Below are positions 15,463 through 22,999 of a stretch of 64,000 bases of DNA, piece by piece. How positions within the stretch are numbered: the first letter of the stretch is position 1; each line of letters starts with the position of its first letter. The position numbers and the translations under genes are program-made. The DNA comes from G965230615 sp965230615 (lineage in GTDB: Bacteria > Pseudomonadota > Gammaproteobacteria > HTCC5015). The stretch spans positions 434,001 to 498,000 of the forward strand of contig OZ246012.1 in NCBI GenBank assembly GCA_965230615.1, read 5' to 3'. The notes beneath the pieces are model-generated. The model saw nothing but the letters and a program-made list of their open reading frames with translations, was not told the DNA's origin and ran no database searches.

Positions 15463-16690
15463 ACAATTTCTCCATGGCGTGGAGGTCGTTGAAATCGACT
15501 CTGGTCCACGCCCAATAAAAACGGTTCGCTCATCCGTCATTGGTTTGATCGGCACAGCGCCCGATGCAGATGAAGACCGATTCCCTTATCACACGCCTAT
15601 TTTAATTGCGGGTAAACGCAGTGAAGCGGCTGGTTTGGGAAGAACCGGAACCTTGCCAGCAGCCATTGACGATATCTTCGATCAAACGGGAGCGATGATC
15701 GTTCTGATCCGTGTGCCGGACTGGTTTGGTGAAGAAGAGGAATGGCCCTCACTCATCGAAGAAGAGGGTCCTCGTTTGGCAATGGCAGGCCCTTGGTTTC
15801 CAAACATCGGCCAAGTCATCGGTGGTATTGATGATGAAACCGGTCAGTATCTTGGTATTCAGGCATTCCTCGCTGCCGAAAGCGAAGTGCATGTCACGCC
15901 CCGTATTTTGATTGCGCCTGAGTTTAGTCATCACCCGGCGGTAGCCAACGAACTTCTGTCTGTCGCTGAACGCCTACGGGCCGTTGTGATTGCCGATGGC
16001 CCGAATTTCAACGATGAAGAAGCCATCGATTACCGACAAATGTTTGGTAGCCCAAGACTATATCTAATTGACCCTTGGGTTCGCGTTTGGGATGCCGAAG
16101 ATAACGTCGAAGTCGTGCGCCCAGCCAGTGCCCGAGTCGCAGGGTTGATTGCTAAATCAGATGCAGAGCGCGGCTTCTGGTGGTCACCGTCTAATCGCGA
16201 AATTCGCGGTTTGATGGGTACTGCTCGAAGTGTTGATTTTGCATTAGGTGATGTCAATGCACGTGCCAATTTCTTAAATGAAAATGAGGTGGCCACCATC
16301 ATCCAAAAAGATGGATTTCGACTCTGGGGTAATCGCAGTTGTAGCGCTGATCCCAAGTGGGCCTTTTTAAGTGTTCGACGAACCGCCGACATGATCAATG
16401 AATCGTTACTGCGAGCCCATATGTGGGCGGTGGATCGAAATATCACTAAGACCTATATCGAGGACGTGCTTGAAGGCGTGAACGCTTATTTGCGTCACCT
16501 GCAAACAGTGGGCGCGATTATTAACGGTCTAGCATGGGCTGATCCGGAGTTAAATACGCCTGATCAAATTTCCCAAGGCAAGGTTTATATCGACTTTGAT
16601 TTTACGCCGCCTTATCCAGCCGAGCACATTACCTTTCGAAGCCATTTGGTCAATGACTATCTGGTTGAAGTACTGCCTGATGCTGCCTAA
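15455..16690 (+). CDS. Tail sheath protein gpFI (P2 type, 411 aa)
   Basis: A 411-residue contractile sheath subunit (P2 FI 396 aa). Hallmarks are the start LHGVEVVEIDSGPRPIKTVRSSVIGLIGTAP, the central RVAGLIAKSDAERGFWWSPSN, and the C-terminal GKVYIDFDFTPPYPAEHI. Contraction of the sheath drives the inner tube through the host envelope. Confidence 0.95.
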   Translation: MPEQFLHGVEVVEIDSGPRPIKTVRSSVIGLIGTAPDADEDRFPYHTPILIAGKRSEAAGLGRTGTLPAAIDDIFDQTGAMIVLIRVPDWFGEEEEWPSLIEEEGPRLAMAGPWFPNIGQVIGGIDDETGQYLGIQAFLAAESEVHVTPRILIAPEFSHHPAVANELLSVAERLRAVVIADGPNFNDEEAIDYRQMFGSPRLYLIDPWVRVWDAEDNVEVVRPASARVAGLIAKSDAERGFWWSPSNREIRGLMGTARSVDFALGDVNARANFLNENEVATIIQKDGFRLWGNRSCSADPKWAFLSVRRTADMINESLLRAHMWAVDRNITKTYIEDVLEGVNAYLRHLQTVGAIINGLAWADPELNTPDQISQGKVYIDFDFTPPYPAEHITFRSHLVNDYLVEVLPDAA

Positions 16691-16701
16691 AGGAGCAACT
16701 T

Positions 16702-17205
16702 ATGCTTGATGATATTTTAAAAAACATGGCGCTCTTTGTTGATGGGCGTGGTTATGCAGGCAATGTTGAAGAACTGACTTTGCCAAAGCTTGCACTTAAA
16801 ACCGAAGAGTTTAGAAACGGTGGTATGGACGCACCTATTGAAGTTGAGATGGGGATGGAGAAGCTTGAAAGTGAATTTACGCTCACTCGCTTCGATAAAA
16901 ACGTACTCAAGTTATTCGGTCTAGCACCCGGCCAACTGACACCACTAACCATTCGTGGTGCTGTGGTTTCCGATGATGGCACACAAACACCAGTGGTCGT
17001 AAACCTTCAAGGCATCGTCCGAGAAATGGACCCTGGTAATTGGAAGCCAGGAGACAAAGCCACGCTCAAAGTCAGTTTGTCTTTGCGTTACTACAAGCTG
17101 ACACACGGTGGCGATGTTCTCCATGAAATCGATATTCCCAATATGGTTCGCACCATCGGTGGGGTTGATCAACTGGCTGCTACGCGCAGCGCACTAGGTT
17201 TATAA
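16702..17205 (+). CDS. Tail tube protein gpFII (P2 type, 167 aa)
   Basis: A 167-residue major tail tube protein (P2 FII 172 aa). It contains the early MALFVDGRGYAGNVEELTLPKL segment and the late YYKLTHGGDVLHEIDIPNMV segment. It forms the inner tube on which the sheath assembles. AAAGGAGCAACTT precedes the ATG. Confidence 0.94.
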   Translation: MLDDILKNMALFVDGRGYAGNVEELTLPKLALKTEEFRNGGMDAPIEVEMGMEKLESEFTLTRFDKNVLKLFGLAPGQLTPLTIRGAVVSDDGTQTPVVVNLQGIVREMDPGNWKPGDKATLKVSLSLRYYKLTHGGDVLHEIDIPNMVRTIGGVDQLAATRSALGL

Positions 17206-17214
17206 GAGGCCGCT

Positions 17215-17457
17215 ATGACTGCAACGTACTATGTAATTAAACCCACTACGCATGCCCGAAAGAAAGTCACGCTAGGTGATCAGCTTTCTCTGACCGAGTC
17301 GCAAGCAAGGCCGCTTCGCAATGGTGGATTTATCACTCCAGATAAAGCCGCTGCCGACCGGATTGCTGAACTGGTAAAAGAAAATACCGAGTTAAAGGCC
17401 AGTCAGCCGACAGAGACTACAGAAGCAACAAAAGACAGCGAGGCTGAAAAAGCATGA
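17215..17457 (+). CDS. Small hypothetical tail-region protein (80 aa)
   Basis: An 80-residue protein between the tube and the tail chaperone. The N-terminal half has beta-strand character, and the C-terminal half is a charged helix with low-complexity Thr/Glu-rich sequence. No family is recognised. The stop overlaps the chaperone ATG (ATGA), so the two are probably co-translated. Confidence 0.6.
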   Translation: MTATYYVIKPTTHARKKVTLGDQLSLTESQARPLRNGGFITPDKAAADRIAELVKENTELKASQPTETTEATKDSEAEKA

Positions 17458-17699
17458 GCAAAGTAAAAATTGAATTAACGCACTCGATAGAAATCGATGG
17501 TGCGAAGGTTAGCGTTATTCAACTGCGCAGGCCAAAGGTTCGTGACATGCTCAGTGTCGAAAAAAGTGTGGATAACGATGCTGAAAAAGAAATCCAGCTC
17601 TTTGCCAATTTAAGCGAGTTATCGCCCGATAATTTGTTGGAGTTAGACATGGCCGATTACGCAAAACTGCAAAAGGCCTATCAGGATTTTTTGTCTTAA
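17454..17699 (+). CDS. Tail assembly chaperone gpE (81 aa)
   Basis: An 81-residue protein of the P2 gpE/Mu gp41 chaperone group (VKIELTHSIEIDG, QLRRPKVRDML, DLEL-like end). Such proteins coat the tape measure during tail assembly. In P2 a -1 frameshift yields a second, longer product. The same heptamer occurs here at 17687-17693, close to the stop. Confidence 0.85.
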   Translation: MSKVKIELTHSIEIDGAKVSVIQLRRPKVRDMLSVEKSVDNDAEKEIQLFANLSELSPDNLLELDMADYAKLQKAYQDFLS

Positions 17700-17827
17700 A
17701 CCCTCGCGATGCTCGTAGAGCTGTGATCGCCTTGGCTAGCCATACCGGCTGGCAATTATCTGAACTGTTAGAGCTTGATGGCCATGAATTAATGGACTGG
17801 CTCGACGTATTGCCAAAACGGCCCTAA
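17687..17827 (+). CDS. gpE' extension by programmed -1 frameshift
   Basis: The heptamer T TTT TTG (17687-17693) is in the correct phase of the gpE frame and two codons before its TAA. A -1 slip there opens a frame running from 17693 to the TAA at 17825-17827. It adds 44 residues (begin VLNPRDARRAVIALASHTGW) and gives a ~124-residue fusion. The extension has the P2 E'-like W-x-L...L-x-W helical pattern. P2 uses the same slippery heptamer, so homology of the mechanism is likely. No independent start codon with a ribosome site serves this frame. Confidence 0.82.
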   Translation, partial: FFVLNPRDARRAVIALASHTGWQLSELLELDGHELMDWLDVLPKRP

Positions 17828-17878
17828 TCCAAAGGTTCTAATGGTGTTAGTGCCAGTTTGTCTTTAAGGAGTGTCTTA

Positions 17879-20194
17879 ATGGCTAACTCGTCATTTAAGT
17901 TGGCACTTCAAATTGGTGCCTCCATTGGCCAGAGTTTTCGGACATCTGTTCGTGGTTCGCAAGCGCAGCTAAACCAGTTAGGCACATCTATTAATCGACT
18001 GAAGAATCAGCAGAGTGCGATTCGTAAAGTTGAGTTGGGTGAGGCCAATGTGGGTAAAGCGCGAGTTGCTTACGAAGCGGCAAGCCGAGAACTGTCTCGT
18101 TTGCGTCGCGAGATGGCCTCAACAGAGCAACCGTCAAAACAACTGACGCAATCTTTTGAAGCAGCTAAGCAAAAAACACAACGCTTATCTGCAGAACTGG
18201 CCAAACAGCGTGACCGACTTCAGCGTAGTCGACGAGAGCTTCAACAAGCTGGTGTAAATACGCGAGAGCTATCGCGTGAAAACACTCGTCTTGGTGCATC
18301 ACTTGATCGCTTAAGTCAGAAGTATCGCAGGTTGAATCAGGCCATGCAGGCTCAAGAAGCCAACAAATCTCGTCGAGCAGATTTGCGTGGACAACTATTC
18401 GATGTGGTTGCCTTAGCTGCCAGTGTTGCAGCACCGGTTAACATTGCGGTGAACTTTGAGCAATCAATCGCAAGACTGGGAGCCATTACTCGATCTAGCG
18501 ATGAGTCTCTAAAAAGCCTAGAGCAGACTGCACGAAGCTTGGGTGAGACAACTCAGTTCTCAGCTTCTGAGGCAGCGTCGGCCATGACCTTCTTGGGGAT
18601 GGCAGGTTTCAATACCAATCAGATTGTTGCAGCTACGCCTGGCATGTTGAACCTTGCTCAAGCCGCAGGCAGCGAATTGGCTGATACGGCGGATATTGCC
18701 TCCAATATTTTGAGCGGTTTTTCGCTACAAGCCCAGGATATGAATCGTGTGGGTGATGTGCTGGCGGCGACTTTTACTACGTCGAACACTACCTTGCAGA
18801 TGTTGGGTGACACCCTGAAGTATGCAGCACCGGTTGCCAGTAGCGCAGGTGCCAGCATCGAAGAAGTTGCCGCGATGGCAGGTTTGCTTGGCAATGTGGG
18901 CATCCAAGGCAGTATGGCGGGTACCGCATTAAGGGCTGCGTTCCTCAGGTTATCGGCACCACCTAAAAAGGCTGCCGATGCCTTGGCGACACTGGGTGTT
19001 GAGGTCAAAGACCTTGATGGTAATTTGCGCTCGGTTCCTGAGTTGTTGCAGGAATTAGCGCAAGCGACCGAGGGGTTGGGATCGGCAGAGCGAGCCGAAG
19101 CAATCAAACAAATATTCGGTGAAGAAGCTTCGGCCGGTATGACCGAGTTACTGAAGCAAGCCGGAACCGGCGCGTTGGATAGCTACATTCAACAACTGCA
19201 AAAAGCCCAGGGTACGGCTGATGCCATGGCTCAGAAAATGAGTGCGACTACCTCTGGTAGCCTGAAGCGACTGGGTAGTGCGCTAGAAAGCGTGGCCATT
19301 AGTGTCGGTAGTTTATTGCTGCCAACCATTGCTGCAGGCGCTGAACTGTTTGCGGGCATGGCCAGTTGGGTGTCTGGTGCCGCACAAGAATACCCCATGC
19401 TCACGAAAGTGATTGTGGGTGCAACCGTGGGCTTGGTCGCCATAAAGGTTTCTGCCATTGCAGGTGCTTACGCCTTTACCTTTCTCAAAGGCGGTGTGCT
19501 TTCGTTGATGACAGCCTACCGAACCTTAAGTGCTGGTTTAGCGCTGGCGCAGCTGGGTATGGCTCGAATGAATGTGTTGTCAGCATTAAGTGCTGTGCGC
19601 ATGGGGGTCGTCACGGCGGCTCAGTGGGCGCTTAATATTGCTATGACTGCCAACCCCATTGGTCTAATTGTCGCGGGTATTGCTGCACTGGCTGGTGCCG
19701 CTTATCTACTGTTTCAGCATTGGGAGCCTATTGGCGAGTTTTTCTCTGGCCTTTGGGATGGCGTAAAAGAAATTACGAGCGGCGCTGTGGATTGGCTTCT
19801 TGGTAAGTTGGACTTGCTTGCTAAACCCTTTCAGTTGCTCGGTGCTGCCTGGGATGCAGTGGCTGGCTGGTTTGATGATGGCGAGTCCCTGTCTCCAAGT
19901 TCTGGCAGTGGTCAACGAAAACGTAATGTCGCTACTGCAGCGGTTGGTAGTGTTTTGGCCGCTCAGCCAGTGATGGCATTACCTGATGGCAGCAATGAAG
20001 TCACTCCCAGAATCGAAGCGGTATCCCCTGCAAATTATCAGCAAAACAGTGTCGCTATTGATGCGCCCATCACAATTCATGCCTCACCTGGCATGGACGA
20101 ACGGGCGATTGCCGGAGAAGTACAACGTGCCTTAGAACAGCGTGAAGCGAGAGCTGCCAGTGAGCGTCGAGGTGCGCTTTTTGACGGAGGGTGA
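17879..20194 (+). CDS. Tail tape measure protein gpT (771 aa)
   Basis: The start at 17879 is preferred because AAGGAG lies 7 bases before the ATG; a TTG at 17858 gives a longer form. Residues ~20-165 form a long coiled coil (RLKNQQSAIRKVELGEANV and following). The TP901-type core begins near residue 190 (FEQSIARLGAITRSSDESL). Hydrophobic segments around residues 500-620 (VIVGATVGLVAIKVSAI, NPIGLIVAGIAALAGAAYLL) may insert in the host membrane. The protein sets tail length. It follows the E/E' chaperone pair as in P2. Confidence 0.92.
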   Translation: MANSSFKLALQIGASIGQSFRTSVRGSQAQLNQLGTSINRLKNQQSAIRKVELGEANVGKARVAYEAASRELSRLRREMASTEQPSKQLTQSFEAAKQKTQRLSAELAKQRDRLQRSRRELQQAGVNTRELSRENTRLGASLDRLSQKYRRLNQAMQAQEANKSRRADLRGQLFDVVALAASVAAPVNIAVNFEQSIARLGAITRSSDESLKSLEQTARSLGETTQFSASEAASAMTFLGMAGFNTNQIVAATPGMLNLAQAAGSELADTADIASNILSGFSLQAQDMNRVGDVLAATFTTSNTTLQMLGDTLKYAAPVASSAGASIEEVAAMAGLLGNVGIQGSMAGTALRAAFLRLSAPPKKAADALATLGVEVKDLDGNLRSVPELLQELAQATEGLGSAERAEAIKQIFGEEASAGMTELLKQAGTGALDSYIQQLQKAQGTADAMAQKMSATTSGSLKRLGSALESVAISVGSLLLPTIAAGAELFAGMASWVSGAAQEYPMLTKVIVGATVGLVAIKVSAIAGAYAFTFLKGGVLSLMTAYRTLSAGLALAQLGMARMNVLSALSAVRMGVVTAAQWALNIAMTANPIGLIVAGIAALAGAAYLLFQHWEPIGEFFSGLWDGVKEITSGAVDWLLGKLDLLAKPFQLLGAAWDAVAGWFDDGESLSPSSGSGQRKRNVATAAVGSVLAAQPVMALPDGSNEVTPRIEAVSPANYQQNSVAIDAPITIHASPGMDERAIAGEVQRALEQREARAASERRGALFDGG

Positions 20195-20593
20195 ATGATG
20201 AGTGAAACCATGATGGCATTGGGAGCTTTTCGCTTTTCTTTAGATACCGCCGCCTACCAAGACTTTAAGCGAAGTCAAACATATCGCTGGCAATCACAAG
20301 AGCGATTGCTACGTAGACCTGCTTTGCAATTTATTGGACTAGGGGAAGAAACCATCGAATTGAACGGGCTCATTTACCCGCATTTTCGCGGTGGCTTAAC
20401 TCAAGTGGAAACCATGCGTGTTGAAGCCAACAAAGGCTCGCCACTTGTGTTGGTTGATGGGCTTGGTTTTGTCTGGGGGCAATGGGTTATCAAACAGATC
20501 AGCGAAGGCCAAACGGTTTTCCAGCCAAACGGGCAACCACTCAAGCAGACGTTTCAATTAAGTCTTTCTCGCTATGGGGATGATATCCGATGA
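20195..20593 (+). CDS. Tail protein gpU (P2 type, 132 aa)
   Basis: A 132-residue P2 gpU-like protein. Family traits are the N-terminal MALGAFRFSLDTAAYQDFKR, the central RPALQFIGLGEETIELNG, and the late QNGQPLKQTFQLSLSRYGDD pattern. It is needed for tail assembly. GGAGGG precedes two successive ATGs. It overlaps gpX by 4 bases. Confidence 0.9.
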   Translation: MMSETMMALGAFRFSLDTAAYQDFKRSQTYRWQSQERLLRRPALQFIGLGEETIELNGLIYPHFRGGLTQVETMRVEANKGSPLVLVDGLGFVWGQWVIKQISEGQTVFQPNGQPLKQTFQLSLSRYGDDIR

Positions 20594-20820
20594 ATACGGC
20601 TGCGAAGTATCGGACTCGACAAGGCGACATGCTCGATCGCATTTGTCTTGAATTCTATGGGTATTCGAGCGAGGCCGTTGAAGCAGTGTTGAAGCACAAC
20701 CTCGGCTTAGCTGCGCTTGGTCCTGTGTATGAGTCTGGTGTGATCATTGCCTTACCTGAATTAACGAGGCCTGAACTAAAACTACAGGGGAAAACCGATC
20801 GTGTGCGGCTTTGGGATTGA
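20590..20820 (+). CDS. Tail protein gpX, LysM-like (76 aa)
   Basis: A 76-residue P2 gpX-like protein with a LysM-type fold: YRTRQGDMLDRICLEFYG at the start and PVYESGVIIALPEL near the end. Such proteins are thought to form part of the baseplate hub. It lies between U and D as in P2. Confidence 0.9.
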   Translation: MNTAAKYRTRQGDMLDRICLEFYGYSSEAVEAVLKHNLGLAALGPVYESGVIIALPELTRPELKLQGKTDRVRLWD

Positions 20821-20846
20821 GTGGAAAATTTAATGTGGAGTGAAAT

Positions 20847-21818
20847 GTGCAGCCTGACTTTCGAATTATTGCTGATGCGCAAGATATTACAGAGGTGATT
20901 CGCGATCGTTTGTTATCCCTTCGACTTACCGATGAATCTGGTACCCAATCCGACGCATTGGAGATCCAGCTGGATGATCGAGATTCAATCATTGAATGGC
21001 CTGCCCATGGTGCAGAATTGGTCGTGTCGCTGGGCGACTCCAAAGAAAATCTCGTCGCCATGGGTGTGTATACCGTTGATGAAATCGAACATGTCGGGCC
21101 ACCTCAAACAATGACGATTCGCGCGAAAGCTGCCGATATGAGAGCGTCATTGAAAGCGCCTAAATCACGCAGTTGGGAGAACCTGAGCTTGGGTGACTTA
21201 GTACGAACGATTGCGGCAGAGCATGAGTTAGAACCGAAAGTTGCCGAAGCTTTTGATGGTTTTATATTAGAGCACTTAGATCAAACCGATGAATCTGATT
21301 TGCACCTATTAACACGGCTTGCACGTGAACACGGTGCCGTTGCTAAACCCGTAGCTGGTAACTTGGTTTTTGTTCCAAAAGGCGAAGCCCGATCAGCTAC
21401 AGGGCATGCAATTGAGACTTTAGAAGTGTTGCCTACCCACGTACAACGCCATCGATTTACTCAGGCAGAGCGTGGCAAATATTCAGCGGTAAAAGCCTTC
21501 TGGCACGATGCTAATAATGCTGAAAAACAGAGCATTATCGTTGGTGATGGTGAGCCTATATTCTCGATACGTCATACCTACAGTAACGCTGAGCAGGCAA
21601 CGGCAACAGCTAGTGCTAAGTTGAAGAGCTTGATGCGAGGTACAGCTACCTTGTCACTAACGATACTTGGGAATCCATTGGTTCAAGCAGAAGGTAAGCT
21701 ACGAGTCAGCGGCATTCGTGACCCGATTAACGGCGAGTGGCTTGTTACTCGGGTTGAACATCAGCTCGATGCGAGCGGACTGCAAACACGGTGTGACGCT
21801 GAAGTCCCCAATAACTGA
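20847..21818 (+). CDS. Tail hub/late control protein gpD (P2 type, 323 aa)
   Basis: A 323-residue gp27-like hub protein (P2 gpD 387 aa). DRLLSLRLTDESGTQSDALEI, the central FDGFILEHLDQTDESDLHLLTRLAREHGA and the late GIRDPINGEWLVTRVEHQL are hallmarks. The start is GTG, with GGAG six bases upstream; an ATG in another frame overlaps it. It forms the hub between tube and spike. A strong terminator follows. Confidence 0.92.
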   Translation: MQPDFRIIADAQDITEVIRDRLLSLRLTDESGTQSDALEIQLDDRDSIIEWPAHGAELVVSLGDSKENLVAMGVYTVDEIEHVGPPQTMTIRAKAADMRASLKAPKSRSWENLSLGDLVRTIAAEHELEPKVAEAFDGFILEHLDQTDESDLHLLTRLAREHGAVAKPVAGNLVFVPKGEARSATGHAIETLEVLPTHVQRHRFTQAERGKYSAVKAFWHDANNAEKQSIIVGDGEPIFSIRHTYSNAEQATATASAKLKSLMRGTATLSLTILGNPLVQAEGKLRVSGIRDPINGEWLVTRVEHQLDASGLQTRCDAEVPNN

Positions 21819-21838
21819 TTGAATATTCTTGATTGTTG

Positions 21839-21866
21839 AAACCGCCCCTGAGGCGGTTTTGTTGTT
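21839..21866 (+). terminator. Rho-independent terminator after the tail genes
   Basis: An 8-bp stem (AAACCGCC/GGCGGTTT, 5-base loop CCTGA) is followed by TGTTGTTTT. It closes the structural operon 20 bases after gpD. The lysis segment begins 20 bases later, so it must be reached by read-through or its own promoter. Confidence 0.8.
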
Positions 21867-21880
21867 TTAGGAGAGCATAA

Positions 21881-22171
21881 ATGGCGCCTGCCAAAGAAAA
21901 AGAAAACGGCATGGTCGTCATGCCAAAAGACGAATTTGAAAGCCTTTTGAATAACGCTGCCGAGCGAGGGGCTGAACGAGTATTGGCGCACCTGGGTTTA
22001 GAAAACGGTCATGCCGCACGTGATATTCGAGAGCTTAGGGACCTATTGGAAGCTTGGCGAGATGCCAGGCGAACCGCATGGCAAACGGTAATCAAAGTCG
22101 CAACCACAGGCATTCTAGCCACATTACTGCTAGGTGCCGCCATCAAATTGAAACTGTTCGGAGGACAATAA
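21881..22171 (+). CDS. DUF6127-like lysis-region membrane protein (96 aa)
   Basis: A 96-residue protein with an N-terminal charged helix (MPKDEFESLLNNAAERGAERVLAHLG), the DIRELRDLLEAWRDARRTAW segment typical of DUF6127, and one C-terminal transmembrane helix (residues ~70-90). Proteins of this type occur next to phage holins and may assist lysis. GGAGAGCATAA precedes the ATG. The next gene starts one base after its stop. Confidence 0.7.
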   Translation: MAPAKEKENGMVVMPKDEFESLLNNAAERGAERVLAHLGLENGHAARDIRELRDLLEAWRDARRTAWQTVIKVATTGILATLLLGAAIKLKLFGGQ

Positions 22172-22172
22172 T

Positions 22173-22631
22173 ATGCTCACATTGTTAGGTAGCCTACTTG
22201 GCTTTATTTCCAGTGCCTTTCCAGACTTGCTGAAAATCTGGCAGGACAAACAAGACAGAAAACACGAGCTACAGATTCTCGATCGGCAGATGGAGCAGAT
22301 GCGCCTCGGCCATAATCAGAGGCTTGAAGAAATTACCGTCAATGCGGATATCAACGAAAGCCTCGCATTGCTAAAGCACGACAGCCAGCCTTCCGGAGTA
22401 AAGTGGGTGGATGGGCTACGAGCCTCTGTGCGCCCGGTAATCACTTACGCTTTCTTCCTGCTGTTTACCACTGTAAAAGTCAGTGCGCTTTATGTGCTGG
22501 TGGTTGATCAGGGTATGGAGTTTGTTGTGGCTTTGCCACAAATATGGGACCCAGAAACACAAGCACTGTTTGCGGCTGTGATGAGCTTTTGGTTTGGTCA
22601 GCGTGCCTTGGCAAAGGCACGAGGAAAATAG
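22173..22631 (+). CDS. Holin of the 3TM/GTA type (152 aa)
   Basis: A 152-residue protein with an N-terminal amphipathic/membrane segment, a charged helical middle (WQDKQDRKHELQILDRQMEQM), and two C-terminal hydrophobic helices (RPVITYAFFLLFTTVKVSALYVLVV and ALFAAVMSFWFGQRAL). This is the layout of the 3TM holin family, first described in gene-transfer agents. It would open the inner membrane to the lysozyme. Confidence 0.8.
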   Translation: MLTLLGSLLGFISSAFPDLLKIWQDKQDRKHELQILDRQMEQMRLGHNQRLEEITVNADINESLALLKHDSQPSGVKWVDGLRASVRPVITYAFFLLFTTVKVSALYVLVVDQGMEFVVALPQIWDPETQALFAAVMSFWFGQRALAKARGK

Positions 22632-22632
22632 C

Positions 22633-22695
22633 ATGAATCAGTTGATAAATAAGCGAAATGAAGCGTTCATAGCGAAAAAGAGGAGCTATTTATGA
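22633..22695 (+). CDS. Possible 20-codon coupled micro-ORF after the holin
   Basis: A short frame (start MNQLINKRNEAF) begins two bases after the holin stop and ends in a TGA that overlaps the next ATG (ATGA). It is basic and has no recognisable family. It may only be chance or a ribosome bridge. The 13-bp palindrome at 22658 lies inside it. Confidence 0.25.
   Translation: MNQLINKRNEAFIAKKRSYL
22658..22670. promoter_or_regulatory. Second copy of the 13-bp palindrome
   Basis: ATGAAGCGTTCAT repeats the arms of the 1540-1552 palindrome with the reversed centre. It lies 22 bases before the next gene. Its function is unknown. Confidence 0.25.
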
Positions 22696-22982
22696 GCGCA
22701 AAATACAGCAAGGTGATTATAGAAGATATTACTAGCAATGGGCTGTCTGAAGATGAGATCTCATTGCTTGTTGATGTTTTCTGCAGAGGTGTTTTAAAAG
22801 TTAAATCAATATCAGCAGTTAAGGCTGAGTTCGATTTGGCACAGTTGTTTACTACTAAAAATACTGGGCTAGCGCGTGGGAAACTAGTGATCAGCCTTTC
22901 CAGTCTGGTGGGTAATCAAATATGGATAGGAGAGCTCAAATCCTCAAGCAAAATGCTGCATATAAGTAGTTCCGTTGAGTAG
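22692..22982 (+). CDS. Hypothetical lysis-region protein (96 aa)
   Basis: A 96-residue protein with an excellent ribosome site (AAGAGGAGC before ATG). It has no signal peptide or membrane segment. It shows mixed helix (EDEISLLVDVFCRGVLK) and strand (GKLVISLSSLVGNQIWIGELK) character. No family is recognised. Together with the reversed gene that follows it may be accessory cargo in the lysis segment. Confidence 0.5.
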   Translation: MSAKYSKVIIEDITSNGLSEDEISLLVDVFCRGVLKVKSISAVKAEFDLAQLFTTKNTGLARGKLVISLSSLVGNQIWIGELKSSSKMLHISSSVE

Positions 22983-22999
22983 TAAAACTTATTTATTAA

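Noticed and set aside
22633..22695. Treating the 20-codon frame as a certain gene
   Set aside because: It is too short to judge without comparison; it is kept only as a low-confidence feature.
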